A stretch of 64,000 nucleotides of DNA from Desmodesmus armatus. Lineage: Eukaryota > Chlorophyta > Chlorophyceae > Sphaeropleales > Scenedesmaceae. Where the stretch lies: assembly GCA_007449985.2 (NCBI GenBank), contig VIIQ02000574.1, forward strand, positions 868,001-932,000. The letters are read 5' to 3'. Made by a program: the position numbers and the translations under genes. Under the pieces are notes generated by a model. The model was not told the origin of the DNA, ran no database searches, and saw only the letters and a list, made by a program, of their open reading frames with translations. Below, piece after piece: positions 10,701 to 21,735 of this stretch. Numbering within the stretch: the first letter of the stretch is position 1; each line of letters opens with the position of its first letter.

Positions 10701-12602
10701 AGCACAGCTGCACAGGCAAACAAGGTGGGATGGGGATGGGGTGGGGACTGGGCTGTTGGTACCCGGAGGACACTCCTCACACTGTCTTGTGACAGAACAC
10801 TCAGCTAGACTGTGTTTTCAGCTGTTGGCGGGGGTGTGACTTTCAACGTCAAGTCAAAATTGTTCAGCAGAGCCCTCTGCCAGGCAAGCTATGAACGGCA
10901 CCAAGTCCCTCCTTGGTGGACAGAGGCTTCATAATATGGAGGGACGCCATCTGCCCTGTCCCCCCCCTACCCTCTGCATCCCCCACCCCCTTCCAGGCCA
11001 TGAAGCTGACCAGCCTGAGTTCTCACCTCCACAACACAGCAGGTGCCACCAGCCTTGTCACAGCCCTGCCCCTGCCCCACCTCACCTCCCTGGCACTCAG
11101 TGGAGAATGCGGGGTGTCAACTGCCGCTGCAGCAGCCCTGGCAGCTGCCACGGCACTGCGGGATCTCACTGTACCAGGCAAGGGCCTGGCTGCCAGCCTG
11201 GCAGCAGCCGCTGCTGACCCAGCAGCAGGTATGACAACAGGCTGCAGCTGCGGCAGCAGCAGCAACCCTGCCATGCTTGCAGCAACCCCACCAGGCCCAG
11301 CAGGTGCCAGCACCAGCAGAGCCCAGTCTCACAGCCTGGCAGCTCCCAGCCTGTCAGTGCCCTCCCTGCAGCGCCTGTGCTTCACAGACGGCTGCTACTG
11401 CAGTGCAGAAGACCTGCGGCTGCTGTGTCAGCAGCTGCAGGGCCTGGGGGAGGTGAGGCTGGGCTATCAACCGCAGTTCTATGACTGGGACACATGCGAT
11501 GCCGCTGATGATGTGGGAAGCATTGCTGGTGGGGGATGGTCAGCACTGCCGGTTGTCAGCCTGGAGTTTGGGGTCAAGCGGTTTCCTGGGGAGGGGAAGC
11601 TCCACGAAGGGGAAGAAGCGGACTACGTGCTTCCCACTGTTGATGCTGCTGTAGGGGACAGCCTGACGCAGCTGACTGGCCTCACACGGCTTGCGTTGGG
11701 TCCCACAGCTTCTTTCAGCTCTGACCTGCACGTGCCAGCTGAGGGAGTGCCGCCGCTGGTTGGGATGCTGCAGCCGCTGTCCAGCCTGCGGGACCTCGAG
11801 CTCACCGTGGACATGGTTTCGTCTCGTCACACGTTCGGGGCTCGCAATCTGTTTCAGCTCAGTACTAGCGCTGTCAGGGATCCGTGGGCCAGGTCAGCAT
11901 CGGGCCCGCTGTTCAAGGGGCGGGCAGCAGTGCTGAGGGCTGTTGCGCAGCTGCCATGCCTGCGGCGGCTGAAGCTGGAAGCAGGGGTGTGCTTTGGTGC
12001 CTCTGGGGACGCTGGGGACTGCCTGGGTGAGCTTGCTGCAGCACCAAAGCTGGTGGAGCTGGAGATCACAGGTGAGCTGTCTGACCTTCATAGCTACAGG
12101 TGTGACAAGTCTTGGGGTTTAGGATTGAGGTTTTATGTAGAACCTATCAACCTGAATGAGCACCCTGGCATGGCTGACAGGCAACGGTCATGGGTCTGGT
12201 CCCACTGCAGTGCGCTTTCAGATGACAGCTCCCCTATTCAGACCCAGTGTGTGTGCAGCTTGTGTTGTCATCGGGGCGGGGAGGAATGGCTTGAAACACT
12301 CATCCCTGGGAACCCTGTGGTAGTGTGAGGTTGCATTGCAACTGTCACACCTGGCACCTGGTGCCACTCTCCTAGGAGGCAGTCAGTCAGCTGGTCAAGG
12401 CAACTTGATCTGGACGATCTTGTCAGACAGTTGGCAATCCCGGATTGCCCCGGGGCCCGGGGCTCCCGGCTGAGGTCTGCTGCGTGTGTGTGCAGGGACT
12501 GTGAAGGAATGCTTCAAGCCGTCCATCAACAAGCTGCAGAGTCAGTTACACGCGCGAGGTCTCAAGGTGGTGTGCAGCTTTGGCAGTGCCCTGCACCACT
12601 GA
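7800..12602 (+). CDS. LRR-like protein, intact right-arm copy (5 exons, about 878 aa)
   Basis: Exons: 7800-8312, 9201-9941, 10524-10724, 10997-12071, 12496-12602. All phases agree and the stop is at 12600-12602. The start is uncertain: 7800 is the first ATG of the conserved frame, but the left copy extends this homology upstream, so a 5' exon may be missing. Exon 1 encodes a Cys-containing acidic segment (CCIICG). Exon 2 encodes a conserved Trp/Tyr-rich domain (RKWVRYGVAYHRACG, FNHTWPLL) followed by Ala-rich sequence. Exon 4 has irregular leucine-rich repeats (LPHLTSLALSG, LSSLRDLELTVD, LPCLRRLKLEAG). I recognise no named family. The LRR part suggests protein binding. Splicing gives one open frame, unlike the left copy. 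A TGTAA motif lies about 500 bp downstream. Confidence 0.65.
9060..9190. repeat. CCCACCCA-type tandem repeat before a splice acceptor
   Basis: Repeats of CACCCTCCCACCCACACATT and shorter CCCACCCA units fill the end of intron 1 of the right-arm gene and merge into its polypyrimidine tract before the acceptor at 9200. Confidence 0.8.
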
Positions 12603-13530
12603 GCCCGTGTGGATGCCGGCCGGTTCCCCCCTTGGGGGGGGGGGGGGGTACTGGCCGGGCCGGGCCAAGAGGCGCATAGGCCCTCTGTTGCAATGTCTTT
12701 GTGATGAGATGTTTGCCTCCATGGTGCGGGTGATAGCAACCCAACGCCCAGGTTAGCCTAGGCTTGGCATGCCATTGGTTGTTCAAGCTGCCGTGTGTGG
12801 CTGCCAGCTATCAGTGATTGTGATAGGCCTTGCAATGCACAGCCTGGAGGCAGCAGCAGCCTACTACGCTAGGCATGCTGGCAGTATGCAGCAGGGCTCT
12901 CTTCTCGAAGTTCTCAAGCGCACAACGCGCTGAGTGCATGCACTGCGCAGTCATTGGGCTAGTGCAAGCATCCGTGCCATTTTTGAGTCTTGCAGGATGG
13001 TTTTGATACACAGAATTCAGGGACTGAGTGGGAGGCTCTGCCGTTGAGTTGGTTGATCTGTTGTACTACAACTAGTAGTGGGGGGTGATTCCAGCCTCAG
13101 GCTGTAACGCAAGGCTTGCACAAGGACAATCACTCACACTGTGTTTAATGTCCTTGATGAGCCAATTTGAACAGCATCAACACACCACAGTACAGAGGCA
13201 TACTTCATGCATGCATCAGAGCCTCTGCTGGGGCCTGAGGCCCCCTAATATCTACCCAAGCCCGCGAGGTTCTGCTTGACTTGGCAGCCCTGCAAACACA
13301 ACACTTTTTTCAACACAACACTTGCTTTCGGCCACGCATCAAACCATGCCGCATTGACGGCCTTGCAGCCTTACTCCACAACTTCAACAGGACAGCACCA
13401 GACCAACTTGTGGCAACTTGAGACAACTCCTGTGAGAGACACAAGCAGACGCTCGAGTGTCTCAAGCAGACCAAATACAAGGTACATGCTTCAACTCTGA
13501 TCTGGCAGCCGGCACACAGCCGCCACTTGC
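12603..13530. other. Convergent intergenic region
   Basis: It separates the 3' ends of the LRR-like gene (plus) and the SMARCAL1-like gene (minus). It contains a G run at about 12635-12648 and no convincing coding sequence. TGTAA at 13104-13108 on the plus strand could be the poly(A) signal of the LRR-like gene. Confidence 0.6.
13104..13108 (+). terminator. Candidate TGTAA poly(A) signal for the right-arm LRR-like gene
   Basis: TGTAA is the usual poly(A) signal in volvocine algae. It lies about 500 nt after the stop at 12602, a common 3' UTR length. A pentamer alone is weak evidence. Confidence 0.35.
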
Positions 13531-15592
13531 TCAACCTTGCCGCTGCCGCTTGGCTGCAGGGTCATCAGCAGGGCTGCTGCTGCCTGGTGCTGCATCAGGG
13601 GCTGAGCCGGTAGCCTCAACTCCATCAACATTGATAGCAGCCTCACCACCAACCCCCTGGCCATCAACACCACCAACATCACCAGCAGCAGCAGCAGCAC
13701 AAACAGCCACAGTCCGCAATGAGGTCACAGGCTGCTGCTGCAGTTGCAGCTGCGCCCCTGCTGCTTCCGCATCAGCCCCTGTGTCTGCCAGTGACTGTGA
13801 GCCTTGAGTGCCAGGACCTGTAGCTACAGCTGCGGCCTTGCCTGCTGCTACCACAGCAGCATCAGCAGCATCAACAATCACCCAGTCATTGGGCTCTGCT
13901 GCAGCCACCTGCTGCTGGCTACCACCACCACCACCCGCTGCTGCTGCTGCTAGAGCGCTTGCTCCTTGTGTGTTGTTGCGAGCCTGAGCGCTGCTGTCAT
14001 CCCGACCTTGAGAGCCACCAGCAGCAGCAGCAGGAGGCGTGCCCCCTAGCCTGCTGCCTGATGCGTCACCACTAGGCCTGTTGTCACCAAACAGGAACTC
14101 ACTGAACAAGCTGCGCCGAGCAGTAGCCCTGTCACCACCTGATGCGCCTGCTTCCTGTGCCGCTGCAACGCCACCACCCCCTCCTCCTGCAGCAGCAGCA
14201 GCAGAGCAGCCCGCACCACCACCCCCTGCTCCTGCTGCCGCCGCAGCTGCTTCTCTGCTGTCCTTCTGCTGGCTCCCTGGCGTCTCTCCTTCACCGGCCC
14301 CCTGCTGGCTGCCCACCTGCTGCCAGTACTGCATGTTAGACAGCGTGCCCTGCGCCCCGCCGGCCGCACTCCCGTCCACAGCAGCCCCCACAATGCGCAG
14401 CTTGCGCAGCAGCGTGCCCCACATCAGGCTGTCTGCAGACCCCTGTGCCACGCAGTAGTATATGGTGCAGTGCTGCTGCTGGCCCACCCTGTGTATCCTG
14501 TCCTCACACTGCATGAGGGCTGTGGGGTTCCAGTCCAGCTCAGCGAAGAGCACCGTGTCTGCTGCAGTGAGGGTCAGGCCCACACCTGCAGCCTTGATGG
14601 ACAGCAGGGCTAGGGACACTGACGGGTCACCTTGGAAGCGGGACACAGCAGACTGCGGGGATGCAGGGATGGACAGCAGGCAGACAGTCAGAGCAACTTC
14701 AGGAGCTTGCTTGAAGCAGCGGTGGGTAAGGGATTGCTTGAAGTAGGGTTACGACAGTACAAGATGCATATACGGGAATGGCGCTCAGCTACAACTAAAG
14801 CATGCAGCTTGTTTGCGAGCGATGGTTGTGTTCTGTAAGACTACTTGTACATCGCAAGCAGTACCAGCCTGATGAAGGGCATTATATCAGGCGCCTGCGG
14901 TGGAGCAGGCGTGGCTCACGGCCTACATCACACACCCCTGTCTTCAACAGCTGCCGTCCCTGGTCCCGCGCACCCCCACCCCCACCACCCCCTCGTCACG
15001 CTGACCCACCTGTCTCTCAGACGGTGAGCTCCTGCCATCAATGCGCACGTATGTCAGTCCCTCAGCCTCACACAGCCTCTGCTGGATGGCATCCAGCACA
15101 CCCTGGTGGTGCGCAAACACCAACACCTTACCACCCTGCTGCCCATTCCCGCCTCTGCTACCCCCTCCCCCCGCTGCCCCATCACTCTCAGCACCATCAC
15201 CCCCTCCAGCAGCAGCAGCAGCAGCGGGCCTTGTTGCTGCTGCTGCTTGTAGAGCTGGCAAGCCTCGCAGGAAGTCTATGACCCCCTCCACCTTTGCCTC
15301 CCCTGTTGCCATACGGTACTCGTTGATCAGGCGCTGGGCTTGGGGTGTGTCTGTGGCCCCTTGGGCCGCTAGTGCCTCCATTGCTGACTGGATGGACGAC
15401 AGCCGGGGCTGGTGCTCTGCAGACACAGGCACTGACACCTGAGGAAAAACGGGCGGGGTGGGGGGGGGGGGGGAGAGGACGGGAGGAGTGTGATTCAAAG
15501 GCAAGGGGGTGCTGATCACCGGAGGGAGGGGATGCATGAGGCAGAACGGGCTGGTGCTCAGCGGATACAGGCACTGACACCTGAGGAGGACG

Positions 15593-15627
<35 letters not shown>

Positions 15628-18600
15628 GTAGACGGACGGGAGGAGTGTGATTCCCAAGGTGAGGCGTGTGCGGCACAGGGGTGAAGGGATGCATTACGTG
15701 GGAACGGTAGTGACACAGTTGACTGGCGAGGACATGAGAGGCTAGTCCTTTGGGCAGTCTGCCATTAGGGGCCCTAGTCAACACACTGTCCCTGCCTTGG
15801 TCAACACAAACATTCCCACACCCCCCCCCCCCTAAACCCGTAGTCACCTTGAGTCGCGTCTTGTCAGGCAGTGTGACCCCACTCTGTCCCTTAGTGCGCC
15901 GCACCATCACATTGGCCAGCAGCAGTCTGTGCAGCTCATCAGCAGTGGAGGGGTTGAAGCCAGAGTACTTGGGACGCCACCCCCTGGCCCCGCCAGCAGC
16001 AGCAGCGGGGCTGTTGGGGGTAAGGCAGTACTTCTTGCCAAAGTCATCAAAACTCCCCAACAAGTTGGCGCGCAGCATGTCAACCTGAGGGCAGCACACG
16101 GCACAGCACGGCACAGCACGGGCATCCCGTCAACACAGGATGCACCTTTCCTGAGGAGCATAAACCCAGTCAGCCTCAGGCACACACATCCTGGCGTTGA
16201 TATCATGCCTGCCACAGCCAGCAGTCGCCAGTACTGCCTGGCTGTCATCAGCTGAACGAGGGTGCCTCGCAGCACTGGTGCCACCCGGCACCTTGGTGGG
16301 ACTCTTGCTACACAGCAGGATTGGCCACCCTCAGCATATAATGCCGTTCCCCCAATGTGACCCCAACGCGTCCTAAAACATGGAAGGGTTGTAACCAAAC
16401 TCCATGGCTGATTGCGGCAGGGCCTAAGGTTGCCCCCGCATGCATGAGTTTGCAAATGTATTTCAGCCACTGCTGCAGCAGGACCCCCGCCCCAGTCAAT
16501 CACCCCCCCCCCCCTGCCCCACTCTCCGCCCCCCCCCCCCCGGGCCCCACTCCCTCCACCCCCCGCCTCCCCCCAACCCCAGTCCCTCCACACACACCCT
16601 CCCCCAAGCCCCAGCCAGTGTCCTGTCCTGCCTGCCAACAGTCCCACCTGTGGCCATGCCTCAATGGGTCTGCTGAGCAGGGGGGTGCCGGTCAGCAGGA
16701 AGGCACGACGTGCACCACGCACTACCTTGCCAATGAACTGAGACCTGCAGCCAGCAAACAGCAGTACCTGTCAGAACAGACCAAAGGCAACAACCATACA
16801 TGTCCTGCAGCATTTGTACCACTTGTCAAATGCATCCACAAACTGTTGTGAGGGGGAGGGGCGCCATCTGTCTCCTCCAGGCTCAACATGAACCAATCCC
16901 TTGGCTCCTCTGCAGTTGTGGTCGCCAGAAGCTCACGTTGCAAGACACACAAGAGATTGCCTGCCTCTTGCCAAGTGCAAGCCCGTGGCAATTTCAACCC
17001 GGGGCCAAGTCCATATCACACATGCAGAATTTCAGCTAGTCTGTGGGAGTATGTGCATATCTGCTGCACCCTGCTGCGGCACAGCCCCCCCCCCCCTCCC
17101 CAAACACGTCAGCACTCACTGGTCAGTGGTGGGGTTCTTGAGCTTGTGTGACTCATCCACAATGACAACGTGGTACCTGGCCAGTGTCTGCTGGGGCAGC
17201 TGCTGCACCAACTTGTAGGTGGTCAGCAGGATGTGGGGGCCAGGGGGCAGGCCTGAACAGGCAGCAGCAGCATGATGCACACACCAACACAGCTGGATGC
17301 ACTTCCTGTGTCCCTGTAGGCCCTGGGATGATGGGTATGATGCCGGCTACATGAGCAGCGGGCGCAACCATGAGCTTGGTGCTTGCTGGTGACTGTTATG
17401 CAAGCAAGCCTTTTGACTGACATGCAACGCCCTGCAGGTGGCAATCCATGACGGCTTTCTGTCTGCACATACGACACACATATGTGCCTAAAAGCCTTGC
17501 ACTTGCTTGTCAGGTGCTGGATTGCGCAAAGGCTTCTGGGGCCTCCCACCCCCCTCCCCCTGCCCTCCCTGAGACCTCTCCCCGGTCCCCCCCCCTCACC
17601 TGCTGCCAGCAGTTTCCTCCTGTCCTTGTCGCTGCGCAGCAGTAGTGTGTGTGGCCTCCCCCCCAGTGTGTGCAGTGAGGGTGGCAGCCAGGCCTCCAGC
17701 TCAACAGACCAGGGGGTCAGCAGGGAGGGAGGGGCGACCACCAGCAGCGGCCAGTCAGCAGGGAAGCACGCAGCAAGCGTGATAGCCTGGAGGGGGGGGG
17801 GGGAGAGGGCAGAAGCAGGGGTGAGGTCCGCGAGAGGAAGGAAATGGATAGGGTGCCAGCAGTGAGCTACATGGCACCCCTGCTGGCAGCTCAGCTGGCA
17901 TGAAGACACACAGTACCGCCCACTTACAGCAGACGAACACACTGCCTGGCTGCTGCCGCAGGCAACTTGCTCTCTGCACCCATCACAGCTACTACCCGAC
18001 TCGTACCCACCACAATGTACAATAGGTAGGGAAACCCACAAACCCTTGCTGTCTGCAGGCCCCTACACCCCTCCAATTCACCTCCAAAGCTTGCCGCTGC
18101 AAACCACGTGGTGTAAGTGCAGTCACCCCCCCCCCCCCAAACCCCTCCCCCCTACACCTCCTGCCTCCCCCCCCCCCCTCACCTGAGCTGTCTTGCCCAG
18201 TCCCATCTCATCAGCCAGCAGCAGGCGTCCCCCCCTGCGCACACCTGCCATCACCCCCTCCTGCTGGTGGGGCAGCAGTGAGGCCCACAGGCCCGGGGGT
18301 ATGGTGGCATCCACCACTGCCTGCGCCTGTGCCTGCGTCTCGGGCTCTATGAGCAGGGCATTGCTGGACTCAAGGGCCAACAGGTCAACAGGGACTGTGG
18401 GGGGGGGGGGCAGGAGACAAGGGTGCCAGCGTGCATGTTCTGTAAGTGATGGTCTGAATTGGGGTAGAGTGACAGCCGGAAGCAAAGGAAGGTCGAGCAG
18501 TGAGAGTATCAACTGTACATGCTTGCAAGGGTGAAAGGGCTTGCTCTGGCTGGTGGGTGCTGTCAAAGCATCCCAATGGCGCACATGTAGCTGAGAGAGA

Positions 18601-19997
18601 CAGCTGACCAGAACGCATAGCCTGCATCTGTCAATGTTGCACTGACCTTCAATGGCGCATGCGCCACTCCCTCCCCCAATCCACCATCTCGCCACACAAA
18701 GAGCTGCTGTGGCATACTGCCCCACCCTGCTCACATTGCCCTGCCCAGGAAGGTACTCACAAACTCCCCCAATAGATGCCAGCCGCAGCTGCTTCCTCCT
18801 TTCACCACCATGATCAAGTTGCCTCACAAGGTTCATTGAGTGCCTCGCCCCAATCCCTTTTTGAAGCTTGGCTTGCTGAACATCACCCCTCTAAGAAGTC
18901 CATTTGTCAGACACATTCTGCTCTGCCTTCAGCAGACCCTGCCCCGAAGTCACTCACCATTGTCTGCCGGGTGACTTCCAGCAGCAGCAGCAGCAGCAGC
19001 AGCCCCACTGCTGCCGCCCTGTGTCTTTGCTGGTGTGTCCTCCCCAGGCCTCAGCACTATGAAACCCACAGCAGTCAGCTCCCGCACCACCAGGTCAAGG
19101 GTGCTGCGACGAACCTTCCACAGCTTGGCATCCTTGTCCCACGCACGACCTGACACATGAGGACAGCACAGCACAGCACAGTGCAGCACAAAAAAACCTT
19201 GAGGCCTTAGCCTTGATGTGCTTTGGGCTCCCAATCCCATCTGTTCCCTGAAATTCCCCAATCACCACGGCCTGCTGACGCTGACAAGTCGTGCACAGAT
19301 ACTGCTCTTCAAGTAGTACTACTGTGTAGTACACTGGTCGTACTTGAAGCTTGATGAGAGAAACCATAGTACAGTGAGAGTTACAACCTGCGGACTACGT
19401 CACATACCTGTCTCAGGGTATTTTGTTGCCTTGATGGTGTCCACAAAGAGCTGGTCATACCCTCCCAGCTTGAGCCCCACCATATCAGGCTCACAGGGGA
19501 GTTCAACCAGACGCACTTTCTTCAGGCCAGGGGAGGGGGTCGACCGCTTTGTGCCCCTCTGCTCCTGCTGCTGCTGCTGGGTGGGGGTACCCTGGAAACC
19601 TGCACCCATGCCAGGCATCTGCTGCTGGGGGCTCTGAAGCCCCCCCGCCTGTTGCTGCGAGTACTGCTGCTGGGGATACTGTTGCTGGGGCTGAGAGTAC
19701 TGCTGGGAGTATTGCTGCTGAGGGTACTGCTGGGGGTACTGCTGCTGCTGCAGCTGTTGGGGATACTGCTGCTGTGGCTGAGAGTATTGCTGGGGTTGAG
19801 AATACTGCTGATGCTGCTGCTGTTGGGGGCTCTGCTGCCAACCCTGCTGCTGCTGGTAGTGCGGTCCACCACCCTGGCTCAGCGGTTGCTGCTGCTGCTG
19901 CATTGGGCTGTGTGCCAGCCACTGCTGCTGCTGGTGCTGCTGCTGGGGGCTATGCCTTGCAGCTGAGTTGTTGTTCCATTGTTGATTCTGCGAGCCT

Positions 19998-20029
<32 letters not shown>

Positions 20030-20339
20030 AGGCTGGGAATACTGTTGCTGAGAGTACTGCTGCTGCTGCTGCTGTGATTGTGAGTACTGCTGCTGCTGCT
20101 GCTGCTGCTGCGGCTGTGAGCCTCCCTGGCTGCCTCCTTGAGAGGCCCCCATACCACCAGCGGTGCCCCACCGGCTGCGTCACCGCCACCAGGCGATGGC
20201 CACCAGGTCTGCTGCTGGTGCTGTGGTCCTGGGCTGTTGAAGTTCCCTCCATAGCCACCTCCCCCCTGTGGCTGCTGAAACGGCTGCTGGGGGTACTGCT
20301 GCCCACCAGGGGGTCCTCTTACCCCTCCTCCACCTCCCC

Positions 20340-20376
<37 letters not shown>

Positions 20377-21051
20377 GTTGTACCTGGCTGTTGCTAGCGG
20401 CCCCTGTTGCATGGGGCTGGCTCCAGGGCCTGCAGGTCCTGCTGGTGCCTCAGTGTAATGGGCAGGCCTTGGCTGGGGCTTGGCTGCTGCTGCTGGTTGG
20501 GCCGCTGTTGCTGGTGTTGTCGTTGCAGCTCATCTGCCCACTTGAAGTAGCTGCAGCCCGCGTTGTTGTCACCAACCTTGAGGGTGCACTTGTAGAACCA
20601 CCTGCGGCACAAAGAGCGCTTGAGACACCAACCCTACACCCTATGCACATTTGGATCAACCCCAAACCCTATGCGCATTTGAGGCTGTGGTGCTGCTACT
20701 GCTGAGGGGCTGCTGCTGAAGGGGCTCTCTCTTCCTTACAAAGGCTCAAACAGTTTGCTTCGATGCTTGCTGCCACCTGGGAAGGCTGCATGCTGACTGA
20801 CGGCAGCGAAACCCTTCCATGGACGACGGTGCGACCAGTGACTGTGGAGTGTGCTGTTTGATTCACAGAGGGTAGGATTCAGGGCCAGGGGCGTGTGCAA
20901 CTTGATGCAGCGAATGTGCAATTGGCTTCAGTGCTGTCATGCATTGCAGTGGCACCCACCTGCCTGGGTTGTGGGGTGTGTGGCTCTGCAGCAGCCTTGT
21001 CACTTGGCCACAGCGGCACTCCGGAGGGGGGTCAGTGGGCTTCTCGTACAT
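13531..21051 (-). CDS. SMARCAL1/HARP-type annealing helicase with N-terminal GRF zinc finger
   Basis: Exons (minus): 21051-20960; 20601 to 19408 (two frame breaks); 19149-18958; about 18860-18761; 18394-18183; 17786-17600; 17252-17120; 16737-16648; 16084-15848; 15438-15010; 14652-13531. Domains in order: a GRF zinc finger split by intron 1 (CRCG, then WFYKC, C and FKWADE); a long Gln/Pro/Tyr-rich linker; a HARP-like domain split by an intron (YDQLFVDTIKATKYPETG, then AWDKDAKLWKV); SNF2 motif I ADEMGLGKT, motif II DESH, motif III LLTGTP; and helicase C with a motif VI of the form QCEDRIHRVGQ. The C-tail is low in complexity. SMARCAL1 proteins rewind RPA-coated single strands and remodel stalled forks. 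The GRF finger, a single-strand DNA binder in other repair proteins, may do the recruiting here. Frame breaks near 20.5 kb and 20.18 kb fall in simple sequence. Confidence 0.85.
15404..15705. repeat. Tandem duplication of an intron-exon junction inside the helicase gene
   Basis: The acceptor and first codons of exon 10-11 (around 15404-15441) recur at about 15545-15590, followed in both copies by a long G run (about 15460-15473 and 15595-15626) and a shared GGGAGGAGTGTGATTC segment. The unit is roughly 145-155 bp. The outer copy lies in the intron and gives a second potential acceptor for the same exon start. Confidence 0.75.
15595..15626. repeat. Poly-G run of about 30 bases
   Basis: It is an almost pure G tract on the plus strand, so a pyrimidine tract on the transcribed minus strand, just upstream of the duplicated acceptor. 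Similar shorter runs occur near 12635, 16500-16545, 18125, 18165, 18400 and 22730. Their exact lengths are unreliable in any assembly. Confidence 0.8.
19560..20370. repeat. CAG/CTG repeats encoding the Gln-rich linker of the helicase
   Basis: Dense CTG (plus) or CAG (minus) triplets with interspersed TACTGCTG encode long Gln tracts and QQQYSQPQ-like units in the minus-strand frame. The strongest pure runs are at about 20000-20030, 20090-20112 and 20346-20370. This is the segment where the reading frame has to change twice. Confidence 0.85.
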
Positions 21052-21735
21052 TGTGCTGCTGCTGATGATACTGATGCGAGGGGCCTGGTCACTCTTGGTA
21101 GCTGTGCATTGAGGTAAGCTAGGTAGGGGGTGTGCTGTAGCCCTTATACTGACTCAGAGGCTGCCAGAGAACACAGGGCCACTCAGTCTTCAAGGGTGCT
21201 CGCTGCTGCTGTGCTGCTGTTGCAGGAGGTGTGAGACAGAGCAGCCAAGTAGTACGCAATTAGGAGGCATGCTGACACTTGAGGAACGTTTGAATGGCCA
21301 TGCTCTCCTCCAGGCGAATGCCTCGCCTTTGATTCCACTGCCTCGCCTTTGGACCAACTTTCGGAAGCCAACTACGCGGAAGAGGTGATTGACTGTGCAG
21401 TATAGGCCAAAGGCACGTGATGGATACAATGATACTTGCGTACGTCGGTACCTGTTCGCGATCCAGGCCTGCACTGGTGGAGTCACTCTGCAAAGAGGGA
21501 GGCACTGGTACTTCGCAACAATTGACGACGAAAGGCATAAACACGATCTTAACGGCGTATCAGATCCTTGTTTGAAAGTGCGAGTCTATGTTTTGTTGCC
21601 TGCGACCTGCTGTGCTGTGTGCTGTGTGCTCTGTCAAAACGCTCCTGATGCCCCTGGATCCTCGTGCCTGCCTACACTGTGGGCCACCTTCTCAAAACAA
21701 TTCCATTGTTGTGTACACTGATGATGATGGTCTGC
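21052..21735. other. Intergenic region between the YjbQ 3' end and the helicase 5' end
   Basis: Both neighbours are on the minus strand, so this should hold the helicase promoter (right after 21051) and the end of the YjbQ transcript. I see no gene. Short direct repeats of a TGCCTCGCCTTTG type lie near 21320-21352. Confidence 0.5.

Larger units (their letters stand above)
1..12602. repeat. Large imperfect inverted duplication (palindrome) carrying two divergent gene copies
   Basis: The left arm (window start to about 7345, plus strand) is the reverse complement of the right arm (about 7643 to 11385 and beyond). Matching pairs are: 7171-7191 with 7806-7830; 6660-6944 with 8056-8340; 5364-6119 with 9201-9941; 4854-5054 with 10524-10724; and 1-398 with 10997-11385. 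Exon blocks are very similar: the third exon is 201 nt in both arms and its 67 residues differ at only a few places. Intron blocks are more diverged and carry indels. For example, the right arm has about 280 bp more between exons 2 and 3, and the left arm has a retrotransposon between about 455 and 4662. Arm divergence and unique insertions argue against a fold-back read artefact. The left arm continues past the window edge. Confidence 0.9.

Noticed and set aside
19549..20397. 282-codon plus-strand frame across the CTG repeats
   Set aside because: Antisense of CAG repeats (poly-Ala reading); the minus strand carries the helicase linker.
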